Position numbers and translations under genes: made by a program. The notes beneath the pieces were generated by a model. It was not told where the DNA came from. It ran no database searches and saw only the letters and a list, made by a program, of their open reading frames with translations. Positions 51,722 to 61,286 of a stretch of 64,000 bases of DNA are shown here, in pieces. This stretch comes from Niveibacterium terrae (GTDB lineage: Bacteria > Pseudomonadota > Gammaproteobacteria > Burkholderiales > Rhodocyclaceae), in contig NZ_CP172404.1 of assembly GCF_048213115.1 (NCBI RefSeq), positions 2,852,001 through 2,916,000 on the forward strand, in the 5' to 3' direction. Within the stretch, counting starts at the first letter, position 1; each line of letters begins with the position of its first letter.

Positions 51722-53197
51722 ATGACAATCACCCACGTAGCCGCCGTCGATCTGGGCGCGTCCAGCGGCCGCGTGCTCCTCGCCCGCCACGATAGCGAGC
51801 GCGCCACGCTGGAAATCGAGGAAGTCCACCGCTTCCCGAACGGCTTTCTGCGCCGGGATGGACACGACTGCTGGGACACCGAGGATCTCGTCGCGCAGAT
51901 CGAGCAGGGTCTCGACGCGATCATCGCGCGTGGCATCACCCCCGCTTCGCTCGGCGTCGATACCTGGGGCGTGGATTACGTGCTTCTCGACCAGGAGGGG
52001 CGCCTGCTTGGACAGGCGGTGTCCTACCGCGACCACCGCACCGATGGGGTCATGGATCAGGTGCTCGCGGCTGTCGGCCGCGAGGAGCTTTATGCCCGCA
52101 CCGGTATCCAGTTCATGCAGTTCAACACGATTTTCCAGCTCGCCGCGCTGAAGAAGGAGAACCCGGACTGGCTGCCGCGCGTCAAGACGCTGCTGCTGAT
52201 GCCCGACTACCTGCACTACCGACTCGGTGGCGGGCTCAGCTGCGAGTACACGAACGCCAGCACGACCCAGCTCCTCAGCCTGAAGGCGCGCGACTGGGAC
52301 CGTCCGCTGCTGCGCAAGCTCGGTGTGCCGGAGCAGTGGTTCCTGCCGCTGAGCCAGCCGGGCCGGACGGTCGGCGAGTGGACCGCGAAGAGCGGCGAGC
52401 GCGTCAAAGTCGTCTTGCCGGCGACGCACGACACGGCTTCGGCCGTCGTCGCGGTGCCGCTCGAGGACGAGCACTCCGTCTTCATCAGCTCGGGCACTTG
52501 GTCGCTGATGGGGCTTGAGAGCGGGCAAGCCTGCAATGATCCGCTGGCGCTCGCGGCCAACGTAACCAATGAAGGTGGCGTCGATGGCAGCTATCGCGTG
52601 CTCAAGAACATCATGGGTCTGTGGCTCGTGCAACGCCTGCGCGACGCCTTCCCTGCCCTTTCGTTCGCGGAGCTTGCCGCTCAGGCCGAAGCTGCGCCGC
52701 CGCTGCGCTTTCTGATCAACCCGAACGACGACCGCTTCCTGAATCCGCCGTCGATGTACGAGCAGATCCGCGCCTTCTGCCTCGAGACCGGGCAGGGAGC
52801 CCCAGAGGGCCCCGGCGAGGCCGCCCGCTGCATCTTCGAGAGCCTCGCCTTCCTCTACCGTCAGACGCTGCTTGAGCTCGGAGCGATCACTACCCGCCGC
52901 TTCAAGCGCATCCATATCGTCGGCGGTGGCAGCCAGAACCGCTTCCTGAATCAGCTCTGCGCCGACTTCTGCGCTCTGCCGGTGATCGCTGGCCCCGTGG
53001 AGGCCTCAGCGCTCGGAAACATCACCGCCCAGCTGCGCGCGCATGGTGCGCTCGCCGACCTTGCCGCGATCCGCAGCCTGATCCGGCATGGCTTCGCCAG
53101 CGAGACCGTGCTGCCGCACCCGGATGTCTCGGACAGCGTCGAGCGCCACTGGAACAGGTTCCAGGACCTGTGCCGTGCCGTCCCCGTCGCGCAATGA
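51722..53197 (+). CDS. rhaB: Rhamnulokinase
   Basis: The 491-residue sugar kinase has the FGGY fold: AAVDLGASSGRVLL at the start, GVDTWGVDYVLLD, the rhamnulokinase part RTGIQFMQFNTIFQL, and ISSGTWSLMGLE with HIVGGGSQNRFLNQL in the second domain. It phosphorylates L-rhamnulose to L-rhamnulose 1-phosphate. It is the first gene of the cluster, followed 24 bp later by rhaA. Confidence 0.96.
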   Translation: MTITHVAAVDLGASSGRVLLARHDSERATLEIEEVHRFPNGFLRRDGHDCWDTEDLVAQIEQGLDAIIARGITPASLGVDTWGVDYVLLDQEGRLLGQAVSYRDHRTDGVMDQVLAAVGREELYARTGIQFMQFNTIFQLAALKKENPDWLPRVKTLLLMPDYLHYRLGGGLSCEYTNASTTQLLSLKARDWDRPLLRKLGVPEQWFLPLSQPGRTVGEWTAKSGERVKVVLPATHDTASAVVAVPLEDEHSVFISSGTWSLMGLESGQACNDPLALAANVTNEGGVDGSYRVLKNIMGLWLVQRLRDAFPALSFAELAAQAEAAPPLRFLINPNDDRFLNPPSMYEQIRAFCLETGQGAPEGPGEAARCIFESLAFLYRQTLLELGAITTRRFKRIHIVGGGSQNRFLNQLCADFCALPVIAGPVEASALGNITAQLRAHGALADLAAIRSLIRHGFASETVLPHPDVSDSVERHWNRFQDLCRAVPVAQ

Positions 53198-53220
53198 ACC
53201 CACCCTCAAAGGACCTGAAC

Positions 53221-54474
53221 ATGAACACAAGCACTGCCTACAACGAAGCCCGGACCCGTTTTGCCGAGATCGGCATAGACACCGAGGCCGCCCTCACCGC
53301 GCTCGATGCGATCCCCGTGTCAATGCACTGCTGGCAGGGTGACGACGTGGTCGGTTTCGAATTCCCCGATGTGGCGCTCTCCGGCGGCATCCAGACCACC
53401 GGCAACTATCCGGGCAAGGCGCACACCGCCGAGGAACTGCGCAGCGATGCTGAAGCCGCGATGGCGCTGATCCCGGGCCGCAAGCGTTTCAACCTGCACG
53501 CGCTCTACATCGACAGCGACGAGAAGGTGAGCCGCGACAAGATAGAGCCGAAACACTTCGAACGCTGGGTTGCGTGGGCGAAGTCGCGCGGGCTCGGCCT
53601 GGACTTCAACCCAAGCTGCTTCTCGCATCCGAAGTTCGTCGACGGCATGACGCTGGCCCATCCCGATCCGGCGATCCGCCGTTTCTGGATAGATCACTGC
53701 ATCGCCTCGCGCCGGATCTCGGATTACTTCGGTCAGGAACTCGGCACCAAGTCGGTGATGAACATCTGGATCCCGGACGGCATGAAAGATCAGCCGGCCG
53801 ACCGCCTGGCTCCGCGCCAGCGCCTGCTCGACGCTCTCGACGAGATCATGTCCGCGAACGTGCCGGCCGCACACCACCTCGTCGCGGTCGAAGGCAAGCT
53901 GTTCGGCATAGGCGCCGAGAGCTATACGGTCGGCTCGAACGAGTTCTACATGGCCTATGCAGTGTCGCGCAAGACCGCCCTCTGCCTCGACGCCGGCCAC
54001 TTCCACCCGACCGAAGTCGTGTCCGACAAGATCAGCGCCGTCGAGCCTTTCGTCCAGGACCTGCTGCTCCACGTGACCCGTTCGGTGCGCTGGGATTCCG
54101 ACCACGTGGTAACGCTGGACGACGAGACGCAGGCGATCGCCAGCGAGATCGTCCGCAACGGGCTGCTCGGACGCGTGCACATCGGGCTCGACTTCTTCGA
54201 TGCGTCGATCAACCGGATCGCGGCCTGGGTGATCGGCATGCGCAACATGAAAAAGGCGTTGTTGCGCGCGCTGCTCGAGCCGACCGAAACGCTGCGGCGC
54301 GCCGAGGCGGAACTGGATTTCACGACGCGCTTCGCGCTGTTCGAGGAGCTGAAGAGCATGCCGTGGAGCGCCGTGTGGGATCAGTACTGCGAGCGCCAGG
54401 GCGTCGGTATCGGCGCCGAATGGCTGGCGACCGTCAAGAAGTACGAGGCCGAGGTCCTGGTCAAGCGTCGTTGA
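53221..54474 (+). CDS. rhaA: L-rhamnose isomerase
   Basis: The 417-residue enzyme has the family motif SMHCWQGDDVVGFE near residue 38, GIQTTGNYPGKA and the metal-binding region with FHPTEVVSDKISA and HVTRSVRWDSDHVV. The length is close to the E. coli enzyme. It converts L-rhamnose to L-rhamnulose with a divalent metal. The ATG at 53221 follows AAAGGAC. Confidence 0.96.
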   Translation: MNTSTAYNEARTRFAEIGIDTEAALTALDAIPVSMHCWQGDDVVGFEFPDVALSGGIQTTGNYPGKAHTAEELRSDAEAAMALIPGRKRFNLHALYIDSDEKVSRDKIEPKHFERWVAWAKSRGLGLDFNPSCFSHPKFVDGMTLAHPDPAIRRFWIDHCIASRRISDYFGQELGTKSVMNIWIPDGMKDQPADRLAPRQRLLDALDEIMSANVPAAHHLVAVEGKLFGIGAESYTVGSNEFYMAYAVSRKTALCLDAGHFHPTEVVSDKISAVEPFVQDLLLHVTRSVRWDSDHVVTLDDETQAIASEIVRNGLLGRVHIGLDFFDASINRIAAWVIGMRNMKKALLRALLEPTETLRRAEAELDFTTRFALFEELKSMPWSAVWDQYCERQGVGIGAEWLATVKKYEAEVLVKRR

Positions 54475-54547
54475 ACGGAAGCGCCGCTGACCCTCGACGG
54501 CCGGCGGCGCCCAATATGGACAACAAATAAGATAAGGAGACAACAGC

Positions 54548-55582
54548 ATGTCGGCAATCGTTTCGGGTATAGGCTGGCACCTCGTCGGGGCAGCATCCGC
54601 GGCGTCGTTCTACGCCCCCATCAGCAAGGTCAGGAAATGGTCGTGGGAGACGACCTGGGCTTTCGCGGGTCTGTTCTCGTGGATCCTGCTCCCGTGGATC
54701 GTCACCTCTTTCCTGATCGACGACTTCCGTTCGTTCTACAGCGTCGTCGACAGCAAGGCGTTCTGGGGCATGTTCCTGTTCGGCGCGATGTGGGGCGTCG
54801 GTAACATCAACTATGGTCTGACGATGCGTTATCTGGGCATGTCGCTTGGTATCGGCATCGCGATCGGCGTGACGCTCGTCGTCGGCACGCTGATGCCGCC
54901 CATCCTTCGCGGCGAGTTCGGCACGATGCTCGCGACGCCGAGCGGACAGATCACGCTGGTCGGCGTGCTGGTGGCGCTGGTGGGCATCGCGATCGTCACC
55001 TATGCAGGACACCAGAAGGAAAAGAGGCTGGGCACTCAGACCCAGGACTTCAATCTCAAGAAGGGTTTGTGCCTCGCTGTGATGTGCGGCATCTTCTCGG
55101 CCGGCTTCGCCTTCGGTCTCGAGGCGGGACGTCCGATCAAGGCGGCCTCGCTCGCGCTGGGCATCGATCCGCTCTACGCGATGCTGCCAAGCTACGGGAT
55201 CATCATGGGCGGCGGAGCGCTGGTCAATTTCGCCTACTGTCTGATCCGGCTCGCGACGAAGCCAGAGCTGTCGATCCGCGCCGATCTGTCGCAACCGGCC
55301 CGCGGGCTGGCGATCAACGCCTTGCTCGCCGCGACCGGCGGGATCATGTGGTACCTGCAGTTCTTCTTCTATGCCTGGGGTGAAGCGAGCATCCCGCACG
55401 AACTCTCGTTCGCGAACTGGATGCTGCACATGAGCGGTTACGTGTTCTGCGGCGGCCTCGTCGGCCTGCTGCTTGCCGAATGGAAGGGCGTCGGTTCGCG
55501 CCCGGTCATGATCCTGTGCGGCGGCATGCTGGTCATCATCGCGGCGGCGAACCTGGTCGGCATGGGCATGGCGGCCAACTGA
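54548..55582 (+). CDS. rhaT: L-rhamnose/proton symporter
   Basis: The 344-residue membrane protein has about ten helices and the RhaT pattern (GAASAASFYAPISKVRKWSWETTWAF, GAMWGVGNINYGLTMRYLGMSLGIGIAIG). It imports L-rhamnose with protons. The ATG follows AAGGAGAC. It is 73 bp after rhaA and 11 bp before rhaM, in one operon. Confidence 0.95.
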   Translation: MSAIVSGIGWHLVGAASAASFYAPISKVRKWSWETTWAFAGLFSWILLPWIVTSFLIDDFRSFYSVVDSKAFWGMFLFGAMWGVGNINYGLTMRYLGMSLGIGIAIGVTLVVGTLMPPILRGEFGTMLATPSGQITLVGVLVALVGIAIVTYAGHQKEKRLGTQTQDFNLKKGLCLAVMCGIFSAGFAFGLEAGRPIKAASLALGIDPLYAMLPSYGIIMGGGALVNFAYCLIRLATKPELSIRADLSQPARGLAINALLAATGGIMWYLQFFFYAWGEASIPHELSFANWMLHMSGYVFCGGLVGLLLAEWKGVGSRPVMILCGGMLVIIAAANLVGMGMAAN

Positions 55583-55593
55583 GGAGAGTAGCG

Positions 55594-55908
55594 ATGATAC
55601 GCAAGGCATTCCTGATGTCGGTGAAGCCCGACGCACACGACGAATACCAGCGCCGCCACGCCGCGATCTGGCCTGAGCTGGTCACGACGCTCAAGGCGCA
55701 CGGCGCCGGCAACTACGGGATCTTCCTCGATCCCCGGACCAGTCAGCTCTTCGCCTACGTCGAAATCGAGAATCAAGCGCGCTGGGACGCGATCGCGGGT
55801 ACCGAGAGCTGCAGGAAATGGTGGGCGTACATGAAGGACATCATGCCCACCAATCCGGACGACAGCCCCGTCAGCCGCGACCTCATCGAGGTTTTCCATC
55901 TGCCCTGA
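55594..55908 (+). CDS. rhaM: L-rhamnose mutarotase
   Basis: The 104-residue protein matches RhaM (KAFLMSVKPDAHDEYQRRH, a ferredoxin-like fold with IFLDPRTSQLFAYVEIE and a KWWAYMKDIM segment). It speeds the alpha/beta anomer exchange of rhamnose so the isomerase is fed. GAGGAGAG precedes the ATG. A 10-bp hairpin follows the stop. Confidence 0.95.
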   Translation: MIRKAFLMSVKPDAHDEYQRRHAAIWPELVTTLKAHGAGNYGIFLDPRTSQLFAYVEIENQARWDAIAGTESCRKWWAYMKDIMPTNPDDSPVSRDLIEVFHLP

Positions 55909-55923
55909 TGCCTCTGTGCTCTT

Positions 55924-55949
55924 CGGCCAGGCGCCCACGCGCCTGGCCG
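55924..55949 (+). terminator. 10-bp perfect hairpin between rhaM and rhaD
   Basis: CGGCCAGGCG (55924-55933) and CGCCTGGCCG (55940-55949) pair perfectly with a 6-nt loop. No T-run follows, so it may reduce downstream expression or protect the upstream mRNA rather than end transcription fully. Confidence 0.55.
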
Positions 55950-56024
55950 GGAAATCAAGGCGAAGGACGGACAGCCTGGCTAGATTGCCCCCTTGAATCC
56001 AAGAAAACGAACACCGGACTGAAC

Positions 56025-56852
56025 ATGAACACGATAGAACTGAACCCGGCCGTCAGAGCCGAAATCGAGAAGGTCGTCGAGATCTCGGCCTACCTGTGGC
56101 AGCGCGAGTGGGCCGAACGCAATGGCGGCAACATCTCGGTCGATCTGACCGAGATCTTCGGCGAACCACCTAGCGACCTGTCGCAGTTTCCGCACTGCCT
56201 TCTGAGTGTGGCGGCAGGCAGCGGCTCATTCCCAACGGATGCCGCCGGTCACATCTTCTTCGTCAAGGGCACAGGCGAGCGGATCCGCGAGCTGCGCGCC
56301 CCGGATCTGGCCGGTTGCGTGCTGCGCATCGACGACAAGGCCGAGGGTTATCACATTCTGTGGGGGGGGCGCGGCCAACCAGACTTCCGACCGACCAGTG
56401 AGTTCATCTCCCACGTCGAGATCGTGATGGACAAGTTCCGCTCGGGCTCAGGGGATCGCTGCGTTATCCATACCCACCCGCTTGAGCTGATCGCGCTCTC
56501 GCACCACCCGAAATATGCGCACGACGAGCTGGCTTACACGGATGTGTGCTGGAAGATGCTGCCCGAAGTGCGTGCCTTCGTACCACGCGGCATCGGTATC
56601 GTGCCCTACTGCATGCCGGGTTCCAAAGCGATGGCCGAGGGGACGACGGCGAAGCTTCGCCGTCACGACGTCGCCGTGTGGGAGAAGCACGGCGCGGTGG
56701 CAACCGGTCGCGATGCGCTCACCGCCTACGACTTCATCGACGTGGCGAACAAGGGGGCCAAGCTGTTCCTGAAGTGCCTCGCGGCAGGTTTTGAACCGGA
56801 GGGTGTGAGCGCCCAGGCGATGCAGGAACTCAAGGAGACCTTCGGGCTGTGA
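56025..56852 (+). CDS. rhaD: Rhamnulose-1-phosphate aldolase
   Basis: The 275-residue class II aldolase has AERNGGNISVDLTE near the start, FFVKGTG and the zinc-binding HTHPLELIALSH, plus a later His in WEKHGAVATG. It splits L-rhamnulose 1-phosphate into dihydroxyacetone phosphate and L-lactaldehyde. The ATG at 56025 gives the usual N-terminus. The 116-bp gap before it contains a hairpin. Confidence 0.95.
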   Translation: MNTIELNPAVRAEIEKVVEISAYLWQREWAERNGGNISVDLTEIFGEPPSDLSQFPHCLLSVAAGSGSFPTDAAGHIFFVKGTGERIRELRAPDLAGCVLRIDDKAEGYHILWGGRGQPDFRPTSEFISHVEIVMDKFRSGSGDRCVIHTHPLELIALSHHPKYAHDELAYTDVCWKMLPEVRAFVPRGIGIVPYCMPGSKAMAEGTTAKLRRHDVAVWEKHGAVATGRDALTAYDFIDVANKGAKLFLKCLAAGFEPEGVSAQAMQELKETFGL

Positions 56853-57060
56853 TCGCCGGAAACCTGCCCGCGGCGCCGCAAGCAGCGAAGGGGCAGGAAG
56901 GACCTCGACGGTTGAGCCAGGTCAAATGGGCTGGCAGGCTCAGGCCAGACGCTCGCGATCTGATCACGAGAGCTTCTTGTCGGGGCCAAGGCGGCGCAAT
57001 CCGAGCAGAGGCTCTCGCCAAGCGCCGGGCGCCGCTGCGTAGCGGAGTAGGGAGAAGATG

Positions 57061-57915
57061 ATGGAAACGCTGACTCGCGACGAGTACTTCCGCAATCCGG
57101 AGACAGTGGTGTCGGTGCTGCAGCGTTCGCCGCAGTGGTCCTACCCCGAGCATGTGCACGAGTTCGACGAGCTCGTGATTGCGCGCTCGGGCAGCGGCAT
57201 GAACTACATCAATGGCAATCCGGCGCCTGTCTGCCGCGGCTCCATCTTCTATGTGCGCGCCAGTCAGAGCCACCTGCTCGATCAGCTCGACGATTTGCAT
57301 CTGACCAACGTGCTGATCCTGCCGTCCCGCTTCAAGCATGTGAGCCATGAATCTCTGGTGAAGATGCTCGCCCAGAAGGCCGGCGAGGAAGATGGCCCCT
57401 ATGTCGTCGGCGCCGGCACGCTCAAGCGCATCGAAGGTCTGCTCAACCGGATCACCGAGGAGTCCGAAAATCCGTCCGAGTACTCGGACCAGATGATAGA
57501 GCTGCTGCTCGGCCAGTTGATGATAGAACTGTGGCGCGGCCAAGCTCAGCAGCAATCGTCTCAGCAGGAGAAGGATGAGCGACTGACAGGCATGCTGCGC
57601 CACCTGAACAGCCACTTCGACGAGGAGGTCGACTGGGATCAGCTCGCCGCCCACTTCGACATCCCACTGCGCACGCTGAGCCGCAAGATCGCCGAAGTCA
57701 CCGGCCTGTCGCCGAACAGCTACCTGAACCGCATCCGCATCTGCCATGCGATGCGCTTGCTCAAGAACACCGAAAAACCGGTGACCGAGATCGCTTTCGC
57801 CTGCGGTTTCAACGACAGCAACTATTTCACCAGCCGCTTCCACCGCGAAGTCGGCATGAACCCGCTGCAGTACCGGCGGAGCGTCGAAACCGCGACGCCT
57901 CCCGGCGCGTCCTAG
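57061..57915 (+). CDS. AraC-family regulator of the rhamnose cluster (RhaS/RhaR-like)
   Basis: The 284-residue protein has an N-terminal cupin sugar-binding domain (EHVHEFDELVIARSGSGMNYING) and a C-terminal double HTH (residues about 185-280, with DWDQLAAHFDIPLRTLSRKI and PVTEIAFACGFNDSNYFTSRFHREVGMNPLQYR). It most likely activates the rha genes on L-rhamnose. Two ATGs in a row occur; the second (57061) has better spacing to GGGAG. Only one AraC gene is present, against two (rhaS, rhaR) in E. coli. Confidence 0.9.
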   Translation: METLTRDEYFRNPETVVSVLQRSPQWSYPEHVHEFDELVIARSGSGMNYINGNPAPVCRGSIFYVRASQSHLLDQLDDLHLTNVLILPSRFKHVSHESLVKMLAQKAGEEDGPYVVGAGTLKRIEGLLNRITEESENPSEYSDQMIELLLGQLMIELWRGQAQQQSSQQEKDERLTGMLRHLNSHFDEEVDWDQLAAHFDIPLRTLSRKIAEVTGLSPNSYLNRIRICHAMRLLKNTEKPVTEIAFACGFNDSNYFTSRFHREVGMNPLQYRRSVETATPPGAS

Positions 57916-57929
57916 CGCAGATTTTCTCC

Positions 57930-57997
57930 CGCTCCGTCAGCCTGAACCAGGTGCCGCGCGCCGGCATTGAGGGCGAGCCTTGCCCGCAGACGGAGCG
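57930..57997. repeat. 9-bp inverted repeat between the AraC and fucO genes
   Basis: CGCTCCGTC (57930-57938) and GACGGAGCG (57989-57997) pair perfectly around a 50-nt loop. It may fold in the intergenic RNA or bind a protein; no family is recognised. Confidence 0.35.
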
Positions 57998-58055
57998 AAT
58001 CTTTCCGGTCGCATCGCTGCCGGAACAAGCTTACTGTCCCTGAATGGAGTATCCG

Positions 58056-59207
58056 ATGAGTTTTTCCCTGTGCCTGCCCAAGATCAGCCTCTCCGGCCCC
58101 GGCTGCGTGCTCGAGGTCACCCCTTTCCTGCAGCGCAGCGGTATTCGCCGCCCGCTGCTGGTGACGGATCCCCAGCTGCTCAAACATGGGCTCGTCGATG
58201 CCCTGCTCGCTTCGCTGCGCGAGGCGGGTCTGGCACCGACCGTCTTCGACGCCGTCCGACCGAATCCGACCGACCATGTCGCTGAAGCGGCGCTCGCGGC
58301 CTTCCGGGAGTCCGACGGCGATGCGATCATCGGTTTCGGCGGCGGCAGCTCGATCGACACCGCGAAGGCCGTGCGCGCGCTCGTCGCGAATCCCGACAAA
58401 CGCGTCCATGAGCTGGCCGGAGTCGGCAACATCGGCAAGTGCGGACCGCTGCTCGTCGCGATCACGACGACGGCCGGCACGGCGGCCGAAGTGACCAGCA
58501 ACGCGGTCATTACCGACACCGCCAGGCATGTGAAAATGGTGCTGATCGATGCGGCGATCATCCCCGACCTCGCGGTCAACGACCCCGAACTGATGCTCGG
58601 CCTGCCCGCCTCGATCACCGCCGCGACCGGCATAGACGCGCTCACGCACGCGGTCGAAGCCTATGTATCGAAAGCCGCCCATCCGCTGACCGACCACTCG
58701 GCGCTGGCGGCGATCCGCTTGATCGCACGCCATCTGCCGCAGGCCGTCGATGACGGCAAGGATCTCGAGGCCAGGACGATGATGTGCCACGGGCAGTTTC
58801 TCGCCGGAATGGCCTTCAACAGCGCAGGCTTGGGTTATGTCCATTCTCTGGCTCACCAGCCTGGCGCCACCCACGATCTGCCGCACGGCGTCTGCAACGC
58901 GATCCTGCTGCCGGTCGTCAGCGAGTTCAACCGCCCGCACCGCGAGGAGCGCTTCGCAGCGATCGCCCAGGCGATGGGCGGACAGACGGACGGGCTTTCG
59001 CTTGAGGAGGCCTCCAAACTTGCGATCCGCCTGATCCGCGAACTCTCGGTCAGGGTCGGGATCCCGAAAGGCTTTGCCGAGCTCGGCGTCAAGCGTGAGG
59101 ACATCGCGGCCTGGATCCGCCCGGCGCAGGAAGATCCGTGTACCGGCTGCGCCCCGGTCGCGGCAAGCGATGTCGAAGTCGAAAACCTTTACCTAAAGGC
59201 ACTCTGA
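58056..59207 (+). CDS. fucO: Lactaldehyde reductase (iron-containing alcohol dehydrogenase)
   Basis: The 383-residue group III alcohol dehydrogenase has GFGGGSSIDTAKAV, TTAGTAAEVTSNAVI, the iron-binding region with NSAGLGYVHSLAHQPGATHDLPHG, and a C-terminal TGCAP. In this context it reduces L-lactaldehyde from RhaD to 1,2-propanediol. The ATG at 58056 has GGAG upstream; an ATG at 58044 does not. It closes the rhamnose cluster. Confidence 0.92.
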   Translation: MSFSLCLPKISLSGPGCVLEVTPFLQRSGIRRPLLVTDPQLLKHGLVDALLASLREAGLAPTVFDAVRPNPTDHVAEAALAAFRESDGDAIIGFGGGSSIDTAKAVRALVANPDKRVHELAGVGNIGKCGPLLVAITTTAGTAAEVTSNAVITDTARHVKMVLIDAAIIPDLAVNDPELMLGLPASITAATGIDALTHAVEAYVSKAAHPLTDHSALAAIRLIARHLPQAVDDGKDLEARTMMCHGQFLAGMAFNSAGLGYVHSLAHQPGATHDLPHGVCNAILLPVVSEFNRPHREERFAAIAQAMGGQTDGLSLEEASKLAIRLIRELSVRVGIPKGFAELGVKREDIAAWIRPAQEDPCTGCAPVAASDVEVENLYLKAL

Positions 59208-59322
59208 AGCGGCTTGATCTGCCGCGGCTGGCGTTTTCAGGCCGGGGCCGGCTTGCCCTGCCTGGCGGGAGCTCTCACCGCCCCGCCCTCCGGTCGGCAA
59301 GCCCTTTCGTCTGGGCGCTGAG

Positions 59323-60480
59323 CTATTCCTGAGGGCGCGATCGCGCGGCGGGCGCCGCCCTGAGCACGATTTCGGTGATCTCGGACGGTTCGCCGAGACG
59401 AATCGGAAAGCCGCCCCAGAGGCCGGTTCCGCGGCTGACGTAGAGCTGCATCGCGCCGACCCGGTACAAGCCCGAGACGAAGCCCTGATTGAAGAGCTTG
59501 GCGAAGAGGCTCAGGCCGATGATCTGGCCTCCGTGCGTGTGGCCGGAGAGCTGCACATCGACGCCGGCTCGGGCATTGCTCCCCGCCCCGCCCGGTTGAT
59601 GAGCCATCAGGATGACCGGCAGCCCTTGCGGCGATCCGGCGAGCGCCGCGGCGATATCCGGTTCCGGTTCGGAAAATCTTGACGCAACCCGGTCGGTAAG
59701 CCCGGCCAACACGAAGGCGCGGCCCTTGTCGCGGAGCAGCACATGCTCATTGAGCAGCATATGCAGTCCCAGCTTGCGGAAGGCGGGAATCCACTGCTCG
59801 TAGCGCGAGTAATACTCATGGTTTCCCGGGATCGCGAACACGCCCAACCTGGCCGTCAAGGCCCGCAAGGGCGCCACATCTGGAGCACGCTGCCCGGTTG
59901 TCCCGTCGATCAGGTCTCCGGTCACCAGCAGCAGATCCGGTTTCAAGCCATTGGCCTTGGCGACGACCGCGCCAACCCACGGCGCCCGCAAAAGACTACT
60001 GGCATGCAGATCGGAGATCTGAACCAGGCGCAAACCGTCCAGCTCGGCGGGCAGGCGAGCGAGCGGAATTTCCAGATGACGAACGTCCGGCACGCGAACC
60101 GCCTGCCAGACTCCGATTCCTGAGAGGGTAAATGCGAGGACGCAAAGTCCCAGGGCGCGACGGGGAAAGAAAAGGGGGACAGTCCGCGCAAAGCCCGCCC
60201 TGCGCAGCCGCCTGAACACGATGGCAACGACATCGGCGAGCAGCGTGAAAGCCGCCAGCAGGATGAAACCGCCGAACAACCAGCCCATGACCCACTGCAC
60301 GGCCAGAGGCCATTCGGGAGACACCAGGGTTCCGAAGGCGATGCGAACGAAGAGGTGATATTGCGAAATGAACAGCAGGTTCAACGCGGCGCAGCACTTG
60401 CGAGCGAAGCTCCACGAGGCAGGCTTAACCAGCCGCAAAACCAGATAGACACAGATCAAACCCGTAATGATGTGAAGCAT
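59323..60480 (-). CDS. Membrane-anchored metallophosphoesterase (YkuE-like)
   Basis: The 385-residue protein begins with three to four membrane helices (residues 1-125) and ends with a calcineurin-like phosphatase domain: VQISDLHASS, VTGDLIDG, IPGNHEYYSRY, MAHQPGG and LSGHTHGGQI. All metal-ligand motifs are kept. Relatives act on lipid-linked or nucleotide substrates at the membrane face; the substrate here is unknown. Confidence 0.92.
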   Translation of the reverse strand: MLHIITGLICVYLVLRLVKPASWSFARKCCAALNLLFISQYHLFVRIAFGTLVSPEWPLAVQWVMGWLFGGFILLAAFTLLADVVAIVFRRLRRAGFARTVPLFFPRRALGLCVLAFTLSGIGVWQAVRVPDVRHLEIPLARLPAELDGLRLVQISDLHASSLLRAPWVGAVVAKANGLKPDLLLVTGDLIDGTTGQRAPDVAPLRALTARLGVFAIPGNHEYYSRYEQWIPAFRKLGLHMLLNEHVLLRDKGRAFVLAGLTDRVASRFSEPEPDIAAALAGSPQGLPVILMAHQPGGAGSNARAGVDVQLSGHTHGGQIIGLSLFAKLFNQGFVSGLYRVGAMQLYVSRGTGLWGGFPIRLGEPSEITEIVLRAAPAARSRPQE

Positions 60481-60525
60481 CGCGATCCTTGCGCTTACCG
60501 CTCAAGATGGGGTCAATGGGCCGGG

Positions 60526-60555
60526 CGCTCATCCCGCCCGAGCCCGGGATGAGCG
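60526..60555 (-). terminator. 11-bp perfect hairpin after the flavodoxin gene
   Basis: CGCTCATCCCG (60526-60536) and CGGGATGAGCG (60545-60555) pair perfectly with an 8-nt loop. It is 40 bp past the flavodoxin stop (60595) and before the phosphoesterase gene, on the minus strand. No T-run. A degenerate second copy of one arm lies at about 60568-60581. Confidence 0.55.
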
Positions 60556-60594
60556 GAAACCAGTATCGCTCATTCCGGGCGGAAAGCCTGCCTG

Positions 60595-61233
60595 CTAGCC
60601 GACCAGGCCCATCTTTTGGAGCCACTCAGCGACCTCCCGGTGAGCGGATTCCGCCTTGACGTTGGCCAGGTTTCCACCGCGCAGCGCAAGCCCTTCGAGG
60701 ACCGTGGAATTCGGGCAGAGCGCCTTCAGATCCGCCTCGCTACGTCCGAGCCGGCTTCCCTCGTGCGTGCAGAACGGCATCAGCGTCTTGCCGGCCAGCT
60801 TGTACTTTTCGATGAATGAGAAAAGCGCCATCGGCATCGTTCCCCACCAGTTCGGATAGCCGAGGAAAACCACATCGTAGGCGTCGATGTTCTTGATATC
60901 GCCGACGAGCTGGGGCCGGAAACGGGCTTCGAGTTCCCGCTTGGCCTGATCGGTGGTCGCCCGGTATTCCTTGGGATAGCTGTGCGCCGTCCGGATTTCG
61001 AAGAAGTCGCCCCCCACCCTCTGCTGGATCTGATTGGCGACTTCACGCGTATTGCCGGTGCGCGAAAAGTAGACGATCAGAGTCTTGCCCGTCCTCTTCC
61101 TGACGGCTGAAGCCGAAGACTGACCAGAGAGCAGAGTCGCGGCAACTCCCGCGAGGGCCCCGGCTGCGGCCACTTTCAACACGCCCCGCCGGGAAACTCC
61201 CACCGCCCGGTCACTTTTCTGATCCTGTGCCAT
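60595..61233 (-). CDS. Tat-exported flavodoxin-fold protein
   Basis: The 212-residue protein has a twin-arginine signal (VSRRGVLKVAAAGALAG, Arg 15-16), then a flavodoxin domain with the FMN loop YFSRTGNTREVANQI and FLGYPNWWGTMPM. Export of a folded flavoprotein to the periplasm is unusual for flavodoxins, but it is common for this group that clusters with LysR genes and DUF4405 proteins. It probably reduces periplasmic quinones or electrophiles (inference). It is divergent from the LysR gene behind element copy A. Confidence 0.9.
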   Translation of the reverse strand: MAQDQKSDRAVGVSRRGVLKVAAAGALAGVAATLLSGQSSASAVRKRTGKTLIVYFSRTGNTREVANQIQQRVGGDFFEIRTAHSYPKEYRATTDQAKRELEARFRPQLVGDIKNIDAYDVVFLGYPNWWGTMPMALFSFIEKYKLAGKTLMPFCTHEGSRLGRSEADLKALCPNSTVLEGLALRGGNLANVKAESAHREVAEWLQKMGLVG

Positions 61234-61286
61234 TCGTCTTCTCCTCGAGAGAGCAAAGAGGAGAATCTACCGAGCGCATTGGTCTT

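Noticed and set aside
51695..52915. A 406-codon open frame opposite rhaB
   Set aside because: No recognisable motif; rhaB on the plus strand has complete sugar-kinase signatures.
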